A DNA stretch of 64,000 nucleotides from Spirochaetia bacterium UBA5763 (GTDB lineage: Bacteria > Spirochaetota > UBA4802 > UBA5550), in NCBI GenBank assembly GCA_002418835.1, contig DIEX01000034.1:220182-284181 (forward strand), read 5' to 3'. This document shows, piece by piece, positions 24,330-31,135 of the stretch. The number at the start of each line of letters is the position of its first letter. Within the stretch, counting starts at the first letter, position 1. The translations under genes and the position numbers were made by a program. The notes under the pieces were generated by a model. That model saw only the letters and a program-made list of their open reading frames with translations. It was not told the origin of the DNA and searched no databases.

Positions 24330-25979
24330 ATGAACAATATGAGAATAGTAATAATAGGCTCAGTGGCAGGCGGTACATCAGCAGCAGCGAAGGCACGGAG
24401 AAACAGTGAGGAGCCTGAAATTGTCATCTATGACATGGATAAAGATATATCATATTCCGGGTGCGGGCTTCCGTACTTTATCGGTGAAGAGTATATATCA
24501 CGCGATGACCTCACTCCACGAAACTCCGCCTGGTTTAAAAAAAGATTCAACATCGATATATTCACAGAACACAAAGTGACAGACATTGATACTGATAATA
24601 AATCGGTATATGTAAAAAACCTTGTGACCGGTGAAACTTTTACTGACAGGTACGATAAACTTATTATCGCCACAGGAGCAGCCCCATTTATGCCTGATAT
24701 AACGGGCATAGATTCTGATAATGTATTTCCTGTGCGGAATGTGCGTAGCGCCGACAGGATTAAAAAATTTATCGCGGACAATAAGCCGCAAAGAGCTTTG
24801 ATTATAGGAGGAGGATTTATCGGCCTTGAAATGGCTGAAAACCTGAAGCTGCATGGAATAGACATAACTCTGGTTGAATCTGCGCCTCATGTAATGCCCT
24901 CAATGGATGCAGATATGGCTGTATATATAGAAGAACACCTCGTAAAAAATGGAGTTACCCTTTATACCGGTGACCATGTAAAAGAGATAACTGATGATGG
25001 AGAAACTGTAATCACAGGTAACGGCCTGGTGATTAAAACTGATATGATTATTTTAGCAGCAGGAGTTAAACCTGCGACAGAACTTGTGAAAAATAAAAAT
25101 ATAAAACCGGGTCCTCGTGGTGGAATAATTGTTAATGATAAGATGGAAACAAACATTCACGATATTTACGCTGTGGGTGACTGCTGTGAAGTTAAATCAA
25201 CTGTGACCGGTGAGTATATTTACAGGCCACTCGGTTCAACAGCAAACAAGATGGGGCGCATTGCGGGTGATGTAATTACCGGCGGTGATCTCCGGTTCAG
25301 AGGGGTGCCGGGAACCGGGATATTTAAAACTTTCAGCCTTGCTGCTGCGCAAACCGGGCTTTCGGAGAAAGAGGCAAAAGAACGCGGCATCGATTACCTG
25401 GTAAGCCATAACATTAAGGAGAATCAGAGCAAGTATCTGAAGGAGAGCAGGGAGCTTGTAATAAAGTGTATTGTTGAACGTGAAACTAAAAAAATACTCG
25501 GTGTACAGATTGTCGGCGAGAATGGTGTTGATAAACGGATTGATGTATTTGTTACAGCAATGACATTCGGCGCAAAGGTAAGTGATCTCTTTCACCTTGA
25601 CCTTGCTTATGCCCCGCCGTTCTCAACTACAAAAGATCCCGTAATGTACAGCGGGATGATACTTGATAATGCCATGCACAGAGGCAGGAGGATTGTTACT
25701 GCTTCAGATCTTATTGCACTTCGTGATAGTTTTACCGTTATAGACGTCAGGAGTAAAGCTGATTACGATAAAGGCCATATAGAAGGGGCAATCAGTATCC
25801 CGCATGAGGAGCTTAAAGCCAGATCTGCGGCTCTTGATAAAAATAAAAAATACGCTGTTCATTGCAATAAGGGAACAACCGGCAACGCTGCGCAGAACCT
25901 GCTTCTTAACCTGGGATTTAAAGATGTATATAATATCTCCGGAGGTTATAATCAATACAAGATGGAGATGAATTTATAA
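24330..25979 (+). CDS. FAD-dependent CoA-disulfide-reductase-like enzyme with C-terminal rhodanese domain
   Basis: 549 residues. The N-terminal FAD-binding Rossmann motif (VIIGSVAGGTSAAAKARR), active-site cysteine in SYSGCGLPYFIGE, an NAD(P)H-binding motif (IIGGGFIGLEMAE) and the second FAD motif (IYAVGDCCE) are followed from about residue 460 by a rhodanese domain with HCNKGTTGNAA. Such fusions reduce CoA-disulfides, per- or polysulfides. The gene follows acr3 by 14 bases and ends 5 bases from convergent hgcB. It could maintain low-molecular-weight thiols needed for arsenic and mercury handling. Confidence 0.9.
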   Translation: MNNMRIVIIGSVAGGTSAAAKARRNSEEPEIVIYDMDKDISYSGCGLPYFIGEEYISRDDLTPRNSAWFKKRFNIDIFTEHKVTDIDTDNKSVYVKNLVTGETFTDRYDKLIIATGAAPFMPDITGIDSDNVFPVRNVRSADRIKKFIADNKPQRALIIGGGFIGLEMAENLKLHGIDITLVESAPHVMPSMDADMAVYIEEHLVKNGVTLYTGDHVKEITDDGETVITGNGLVIKTDMIILAAGVKPATELVKNKNIKPGPRGGIIVNDKMETNIHDIYAVGDCCEVKSTVTGEYIYRPLGSTANKMGRIAGDVITGGDLRFRGVPGTGIFKTFSLAAAQTGLSEKEAKERGIDYLVSHNIKENQSKYLKESRELVIKCIVERETKKILGVQIVGENGVDKRIDVFVTAMTFGAKVSDLFHLDLAYAPPFSTTKDPVMYSGMILDNAMHRGRRIVTASDLIALRDSFTVIDVRSKADYDKGHIEGAISIPHEELKARSAALDKNKKYAVHCNKGTTGNAAQNLLLNLGFKDVYNISGGYNQYKMEMNL

Positions 25980-25984
25980 TAACA

Positions 25985-26275
25985 TCAGCAGCATTTACCG
26001 GAGGGTCCGCTGCAGTCGCAAGTGGGCTCTGTTCCGCGAAGTAACCCTGTGATTACAGCAGCCGCGCATCCCACTCCTCTTTTAACTATCAGTGCCCCGA
26101 ATTCGCAGTTTTCAGCGCAGGCCCCGCACTCCATGCACCTGTCTGAGTTAACCGGTGCTGCTTTACGGTTTTCGATTTTAAAAACATTGTGAGGGCAGAC
26201 TTCAACGCATCTTCCGCACCCTGTACATTTCTCGGCATTAAATTGGAATGTATCTGAAGCCCTGAAGTATTTCAT
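25985..26275 (-). CDS. hgcB: HgcB, ferredoxin partner for mercury methylation
   Basis: 96 residues starting at the ATG that overlaps the hgcA stop (ATGA). Two 4Fe-4S motifs, CTGCGRCVEVCP and CMECGACAENC, are followed by the HgcB hallmarks: a lone Cys (GVGCAA) and a C-terminal vicinal pair (GKCC). HgcB is needed with HgcA for methylmercury formation, reducing the corrinoid and probably handing over mercury through its C-terminal cysteines. The length and motifs match characterised HgcB closely. Confidence 0.93.
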   Translation of the reverse strand: MKYFRASDTFQFNAEKCTGCGRCVEVCPHNVFKIENRKAAPVNSDRCMECGACAENCEFGALIVKRGVGCAAAVITGLLRGTEPTCDCSGPSGKCC

Positions 26276-27441
26276 AAGTAGCCCCATTCATATATTTTAG
26301 ATATGACAAGAAGTATAGTTGATACAAAAAAACCTGCTATATATACAGGAAGAGAATACTTTATCTCCTTCTTAACTCCTGAAAGGCTGGTATATGTTGT
26401 TGCCCCTGTAAACTGCAATGCAATGTAAGAACTGATAAGCGTAAAGAGAATAATTACTGCTGAATAAAAGTATAAATTCACCGAGCTGAATGCACCGGTG
26501 CAATGCTCAATAATCAATAAAGCAACCGCTCCTGTAATCCCGCCTTTTACGGCAAATGATCTGAATGGTATAAACGGCAGCAGCAGCGGTGTCAGTACAG
26601 CACCTGCGGCTACTGATATAATCCCCGCTGTAATTAATGTATAACCGGAGGTCACTGCGTCTTTAAAAATAATTCCTTCAGGCTGTAATGCTGAATATAA
26701 AAAAGCAGCCAGTATAAAATAGATTAATTTTTCCTTAATCATATTTATTTCCATAGGTATAAGAACAGCCCTGTCTTTCATAGTGAACTTCACAAGCCTC
26801 ATCTCTTCATCAGCAGTGTATCCCTTCTCAATATACTTCTTAATGTCATCAGCCCTTACCGGCCCGTAGCTTAACCTGAACCCGGTGTTTCTTCGCACTT
26901 CCGCCGCATTGATGCCGGGAGCTCCAAGCTGCGGGAGTATGAGTTTTCTATGCTCAACATATTTTTTAATGTCTGTAAGCTTTATTCTTCTTATGAGTTC
27001 ATCAGTACCGAATGTTCCCTTGCCGGCTGCGCACCATACATTGATCCCTGCTGTATCAAGCACAAGTATCCATGCGTTCATTCCCTCAAGAGCTTTGCGG
27101 AGATGATCAAAACTGAGCCTGTAATTTGCTGTTACAAATATATCTGACGAGGAGACTGGACTCCCGACCGCATAAAGTCCCGGTTTAAGAGAAAACTTCA
27201 TTCTGAAAGAGGATGTCCTTGCCCGGATGTGTCCGATACGTTCTGATAGTTTTATCTCTGTTGACACCTGCGGAACAGGACCTGCGGGTGTATCAATAAG
27301 ACCGGCAAACCATGTCTCATTTTTTAATTCATCAGCAATATCTGCCGGAGTAATGTTTTTTACAGGGGGGCATCCGCATTCAGATGCACGAATTACAGGA
27401 CTCAGAGGGGGCAGTTTTTTTTGCACAGGTTCAAATTTCAT
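26272..27441 (-). CDS. hgcA: HgcA, corrinoid mercury methyltransferase
   Basis: 389 residues. The diagnostic cap-helix motif NVWCAAGK is at residues 134-141, with Cys137 expected to be the lower ligand of cobalt in the corrinoid. The N-terminal corrinoid-binding domain (about 45-225) resembles the CFeSP large subunit. The C-terminal part has about five membrane helices. HgcA transfers a methyl carbanion to Hg(II). The gene starts directly after the arsR stop and overlaps hgcB, giving the operon arsR-hgcA-hgcB. An unusual feature is the ~40-residue N-terminal extension with CGC. Confidence 0.95.
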   Translation of the reverse strand: MKFEPVQKKLPPLSPVIRASECGCPPVKNITPADIADELKNETWFAGLIDTPAGPVPQVSTEIKLSERIGHIRARTSSFRMKFSLKPGLYAVGSPVSSSDIFVTANYRLSFDHLRKALEGMNAWILVLDTAGINVWCAAGKGTFGTDELIRRIKLTDIKKYVEHRKLILPQLGAPGINAAEVRRNTGFRLSYGPVRADDIKKYIEKGYTADEEMRLVKFTMKDRAVLIPMEINMIKEKLIYFILAAFLYSALQPEGIIFKDAVTSGYTLITAGIISVAAGAVLTPLLLPFIPFRSFAVKGGITGAVALLIIEHCTGAFSSVNLYFYSAVIILFTLISSYIALQFTGATTYTSLSGVKKEIKYSLPVYIAGFFVSTILLVISKIYEWGYL

Positions 27442-27786
27442 TCAGCAGCAACCTTTTTTGTTATCAGATTTCATTTTAACTATTAAAGATGAAAGAGAAT
27501 CCATCAATTCCATCATCTCTATATATTTCTCTTTATTGATGCAATAGCATGATCTCGGCCCGTCGATCTCCCCTGTAATGAGCTTTGCTTTTTTCAGCTC
27601 TTTCAGGTGCTGGGACACGGTGGATTGTGCAAGGGGTAGTATCTCAACAATCTCTCCGCAGATACATCTGTCCTGTGAGGCTAAATGCTTTAATATGGCA
27701 ATCCTCGCGGGGTGAGATAGCGCCTTCGCGTATTCAGAGAGATTTATCTCCTTGTCTGAATATATTTCATCTTTTCTTTTTGTCAT
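27442..27786 (-). CDS. ArsR-family regulator heading the hgcAB operon
   Basis: 114 residues. The winged helix shows ALSHPARIAILKHLASQDRC and recognition helix AQSTVSQHLKELKKAKLI. RCICGEI carries a CxC in the position of the classical arsenite-binding site of ArsR, and further cysteines occur near the end (SCYC, KGCC). The stop codon abuts the hgcA start. ArsR-like regulators are known next to hgcAB in several lineages. A 24-bp inverted repeat overlaps its promoter, so it likely represses itself and hgcAB. Confidence 0.88.
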   Translation of the reverse strand: MTKRKDEIYSDKEINLSEYAKALSHPARIAILKHLASQDRCICGEIVEILPLAQSTVSQHLKELKKAKLITGEIDGPRSCYCINKEKYIEMMELMDSLSSLIVKMKSDNKKGCC

Positions 27787-27792
27787 AAATCC

Positions 27793-27831
27793 TTTTATCG
27801 TATGTTTACGATAAAAGTCAATGTTTTTTTC
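27793..27831 (-). promoter_or_regulatory. hgc operon promoter with 24-bp inverted-repeat operator
   Basis: TTTTATCGTA (27793-27802) and TACGATAAAA (27807-27816) are perfect inverted arms around 4 bases. On the minus strand TTGACT immediately precedes and overlaps the dyad edge as a -35 box, and GATAAA about 16 bases on can serve as -10. This places the dyad between the promoter elements and 7 bases from the arsR start codon. The sequence differs from the TTGGCA-type operators at 18.3-18.8 kb, so the two ArsR proteins probably do not cross-regulate. Confidence 0.65.
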
Positions 27832-27986
27832 TGTATCAGGGTTATTGGAATAGTTAAATCAGTCAGCGTGTATTTCCGGAGCCGCTTTATTTCAAACATG
27901 AAATCTTAAAAAAATATTTAAATTTAAAACATTATAATTATTGATTTTTAGCGGGGCTTTTTTTATTTGTCTTATTGTATTTATAT

Positions 27987-28057
27987 TGAGGTATCGCCAA
28001 GCGGTAAGGCAACGGACTCTGACTCCGTCATCCAAGGTTCGAATCCTTGTACCTCAG
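27987..28057 (+). tRNA. tRNA-Gln (anticodon CTG)
   Basis: The acceptor stem TGAGGTA pairs with TACCTCA. The D-arm region contains GCCAAGCGGTAAGGC, the anticodon stem ACGGA/TCCGT encloses loop CTCTGAC (anticodon CTG), and the T-arm has GGTTCGAATCC. The discriminator is G, and CCA is not encoded. Confidence 0.95.
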
Positions 28058-28078
28058 AATTTCCGGATTTCCCTGAAA

Positions 28079-28312
28079 TCATAACCTGCGTATTTCGTTA
28101 TATTCAACTTTACCTTCGAGAGCATTGATTAAAGCCCCCCTGTTCTCCGGAGTGAATCGTATGCATACGCCGCAGTCTGAGCTTATACTTTTAGGCACAG
28201 GTATAAGCTTGAAGGGAATATTCTCTTTCTTCAATATCTTCTCAGACTTAAGCGCGTAACTTACAGAATTAAAAAGAACAACGTAATACTCGACATCATT
28301 TATAACTGTCAT
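28079..28312 (-). CDS. DUF3343 (putative Se/S carrier-like) protein
   Basis: 77 residues of the DUF3343 family: VVLFNSVSYALKSEKILKKENI at the N-terminus and SSDCGVCIRF, the conserved CGxC motif, in the middle. Its start overlaps the stop of the upstream yedF-like gene by 4 bases. The family is annotated as a putative selenium/sulfur carrier because it co-occurs with YedF and selenium genes. No selD or selA is seen in this window. Confidence 0.85.
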   Translation of the reverse strand: MTVINDVEYYVVLFNSVSYALKSEKILKKENIPFKLIPVPKSISSDCGVCIRFTPENRGALINALEGKVEYNEIRRL

Positions 28313-28914
28313 GGCATTACAATTCTTCCGGCTCGTGACATCGCGCCAGCTATGTCATACATGTTTGAAATAATCCCTGCTGAGACATTATCTTTGATAT
28401 TAAAAAAATTGGCGCAGGTTCCGCATACAAGTATCTCCACGCCCTGTTCTTCAAGTTTTTTCAGGTCGTCAAGAACATCTGAGTTCTTTTCAGTTAGTTT
28501 AACACCTGTATTGTAAAAAATCAGCGTATCCGGCAGATAATCAAGACTGAATATTGTGTGTATAAAAGCCTTCATTAGCGCAGCGCCAAGCTCGTCATCA
28601 CCTTTCCCCATTGTGTCAGATGAAATGACAAAAACATTCGGCCCTGACTTCGCAGTTGAAGTCTCTGACAGCGTAGAGGATGTTACAGTAGAAGGCGCGG
28701 CCCCTTTTTTGGAAAGTGAAAGGCGGAAAGTCCCGTCACCGGCAGATTCAACTGAGATTGTACAGCCCGATTTTTCGGCAAGACGGCTGACATTCTCCTT
28801 TGCGGTTTCATTATCAACAATGACAGTGACAGAGTCGTTATTTTCAAGAGCCTTTTTTGTAAGTACCACAGGCTGAGGGCAGGCAAGCCCTTTTGCGTCT
28901 ATTATTGTTCCCAT
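28309..28914 (-). CDS. yedF: YedF-like sulfurtransferase (TusA + DsrE domains)
   Basis: 201 residues. The N-terminal TusA-like domain has the CPQPV motif (residues 11-15), and the C-terminal DsrE/YedF-like domain contains EILVCGTCANFF. This two-domain form is annotated as selenium metabolism protein YedF. It is coupled to the DUF3343 gene and follows the double-cubane reductase genes on the same strand. This suggests persulfide or selenide delivery, which remains untested. Confidence 0.87.
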   Translation of the reverse strand: MGTIIDAKGLACPQPVVLTKKALENNDSVTVIVDNETAKENVSRLAEKSGCTISVESAGDGTFRLSLSKKGAAPSTVTSSTLSETSTAKSGPNVFVISSDTMGKGDDELGAALMKAFIHTIFSLDYLPDTLIFYNTGVKLTEKNSDVLDDLKKLEEQGVEILVCGTCANFFNIKDNVSAGIISNMYDIAGAMSRAGRIVMP

Positions 28915-28973
28915 GTTATTTCTCCATCTGCATAAAAAATTATCTGTTGTACTTCTGTACCATCTATTCTCTG

Positions 28974-29008
28974 TACATGGTTAAGTGGGTGTGCTCCTTA
29001 ACCATGTA
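28974..29008 (-). other. Long perfect hairpin between the reductase and yedF genes
   Basis: TACATGGTTAAG and CTTAACCATGTA form a 12-bp perfect stem around an 11-base loop, a few bases after the reductase stop. No U-tract follows on either strand. It may be a processing or stabilising structure within the operon, or a Rho-type end. Confidence 0.5.
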
Positions 29009-29015
29009 GATCATA

Positions 29016-30182
29016 TCAGATACTTTCGAAAAGGGCCTGTACCCTCGTCTTAATCTGTTCTACATCGCCGTCAGAGTAATCTGTAACAACTTTTAAAAAT
29101 GGTATATTGTGTTTATTCTTTACATGCTCACCCACTTTATACGATTCTATGTTGTATGAGTGACACGCATGAAGCACGAAATCAACTACAGCGTCCGGTT
29201 TAAAATTTTCAATTATTTTATCCATTGTCGTAAGTCTTCTGCTGTTCGGAGTCATGCATGAACAGGGTATTCTAAGGTAGCGCTCAGCAATTGCTCCCAC
29301 AGGGTCGCCTGTATCTTCACTTATATCGTCCATAAATGCTTTCATCCCTGTGCATGAATCAAGTGCAACAACAACTCCACCCATTTCTTCAACTATTTTA
29401 AATATCTTAAGAGCGTCTCCCCCAACGGGGCACCCTGTGACCATGACTCGCGGAGATTTAAGGTCGCCATGAAAGTATCCGCTTTCAACTCTCTTCTCAA
29501 GCTTTACAATTATATCTTCGAGGCGGGGATTTATCTCCTCACCCTTTGCAGCCATTGCTATAAAGATTACATCGTACAGTTCGGCCCAGCTTACAACAGG
29601 GGGCTGCATTGCTGCAAAACCAAAAATTTTTCTCATCAAAGCATTCTTTCTGTTTGTGTCTTTAATGCTTGCTTCAATCTTTTCTTCAGTGGTGTTTTTA
29701 CCTGTATGTTTTTCCATGAAAGATTGTACCTTCAGGATCATGCTCTTCCATTCTTCCCGCGCTTCTTTCTCTTCCGGTACCTGAGGCAGATCCATAACGT
29801 AGAGCGGCCTTATGTGAGACATCAGTTCAAACATCTTTTTTTTGCCGTCACATGTTGTTTCAGCTATTACAACATCTGATACAGCATAGAAGGGGCAGGT
29901 ATCCCTGATTACAAACCCGTAACTTGATTTAATAAGGGGGCAGAGGTTTGCCGGGAGGTGCTCTTCAGCGGCCTCAATCTGCGCGTTCGAAAAAGCGCAA
30001 AGCACTGCGGGGACTATATTCATGGCATGTATCAGTTCCATTGGCGCATAACCGCAATAAATTCCTGCCACTGCTGCTCCCTGCTCACGTTTTGCCTGAA
30101 CATGCCCCAGCACACGTTTTGCAGGCGGTTCGCCAACAAATTCATCGTTGAACAGAGGCTCCGGATTAACTATTTTATTCAT
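29016..30182 (-). CDS. Double-cubane-cluster-type anaerobic reductase (2-hydroxyacyl-CoA dehydratase family)
   Basis: 388 residues of the HgdB/BcrC/BcrB superfamily. Cluster cysteines are likely among YCGYAPMELI, LCPLIKSSYGF, DTCPFY and TTCDGKKKMFE, which fit the DCCP (YjiM-like) group of double-cubane reductases better than true dehydratase subunits, since there is only one such gene. The activase gene lies 18 bases upstream. These reductases use ATP-driven electrons for difficult reductions; the natural substrate is unknown. An anaerobic lifestyle is implied. Confidence 0.85.
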   Translation of the reverse strand: MNKIVNPEPLFNDEFVGEPPAKRVLGHVQAKREQGAAVAGIYCGYAPMELIHAMNIVPAVLCAFSNAQIEAAEEHLPANLCPLIKSSYGFVIRDTCPFYAVSDVVIAETTCDGKKKMFELMSHIRPLYVMDLPQVPEEKEAREEWKSMILKVQSFMEKHTGKNTTEEKIEASIKDTNRKNALMRKIFGFAAMQPPVVSWAELYDVIFIAMAAKGEEINPRLEDIIVKLEKRVESGYFHGDLKSPRVMVTGCPVGGDALKIFKIVEEMGGVVVALDSCTGMKAFMDDISEDTGDPVGAIAERYLRIPCSCMTPNSRRLTTMDKIIENFKPDAVVDFVLHACHSYNIESYKVGEHVKNKHNIPFLKVVTDYSDGDVEQIKTRVQALFESI

Positions 30183-30200
30183 AAATAACTCCTTGTATAA

Positions 30201-30962
30201 TTAAATTGAATCGGCTGCTGTTTTGAATTTGTGCAGGGCACATCCCAGTGCACCTATTATCTGAGGATTTTCAGGTACAGATACCTTTGTGCCTAAATCT
30301 TTTTCAATCAGAGATCTTACGCATCTGTTGTTTGCCACACCGCCAACAAACACAATACTATCACGGATTGAAACACGCTTCATCAGAGATACAGAGCGTT
30401 TAACAATGGCGTGATGAATACCGAGACTAACTTCGTCTCTTAAAGCTCCTCTCCCTATAAGGGATATTACTTCGGATTCAGCAAATACAGTACACATACT
30501 GTTGATAGGTTCACCCTTTTCAGCGGATGATGCTGATTCTATAAATTCATCCATTGTGAACTCCAGCGCATTTGCCATGATCTCAAGAAATTTACCTGTA
30601 CCTGCGGCACATTTATCATTCATTTCAAATTTCGATATTTTCCCCTTTTCATCAATGGAGATTGCCTTTGTATCCTGACCGCCGATATCAAGAATAGTTC
30701 GGCAGTCCGGTATAGTGTGAAATGCACCCAGAGTGAAAGCCTTAATTTCACTTATGGCTTCACAGTTGAAATGTCTGCTGAAGAGGTGACGGCCGTAACC
30801 TGTGGAGACTATCCCGTCGTATGAAACATCTTTTAACATCTCTCTGCATATATCGATGGCATTATATGAGTTGGGACGCACTTCACTTGAAATAATATCA
30901 GCTCCGTCGTGGAGCACCAGTTTAATTGTCCGTGAGCCTATGTCGATTCCGGCAGAAATCAT
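30201..30962 (-). CDS. Acyl-CoA dehydratase/DCCP activase (BadF/BadG/HgdC ATPase family)
   Basis: 253 residues of the ASKHA fold. Motifs are GIDIGSRTIKLV, STGYGRHLF, ILDIGGQDTKAISID, and the cluster cysteines NDKCAAGTGKFLE and NSMCTVFAESEV, which hold a 4Fe-4S cluster at the homodimer interface. The protein hydrolyses ATP to inject low-potential electrons into its partner, here the double-cubane reductase encoded 18 bases downstream. It is oxygen-sensitive in known cases. Confidence 0.93.
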   Translation of the reverse strand: MISAGIDIGSRTIKLVLHDGADIISSEVRPNSYNAIDICREMLKDVSYDGIVSTGYGRHLFSRHFNCEAISEIKAFTLGAFHTIPDCRTILDIGGQDTKAISIDEKGKISKFEMNDKCAAGTGKFLEIMANALEFTMDEFIESASSAEKGEPINSMCTVFAESEVISLIGRGALRDEVSLGIHHAIVKRSVSLMKRVSIRDSIVFVGGVANNRCVRSLIEKDLGTKVSVPENPQIIGALGCALHKFKTAADSI

Positions 30963-31135
30963 TATCCCCTTTACCCTGATGTGAATTTTTTTCGGCTAAT
31001 TTACTGTACGAGGATTAAAAAAAGAAAGTTGTGTGTCAACTATTTAATATGTTCATATTTTGAATTAAAATATTGAATACTTATATTGCTCCCCGGCATC
31101 TTGCTTTACTCAGCACAATTAGTTATATTTCCCTT

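Noticed and set aside
25985..27441. Acetyl-CoA-pathway CFeSP subunit and ordinary ferredoxin
   Set aside because: The NVWCAAGK cap-helix motif, membrane C-terminus, overlapping ferredoxin gene and terminal CC are specific to HgcA/HgcB.
28974..29036. Selenocysteine UGA with SECIS hairpin at the end of the double-cubane reductase gene
   Set aside because: Reading through the TGA adds only five residues before TAA, and family members end at this position, so the hairpin is better seen as a post-stop structure.
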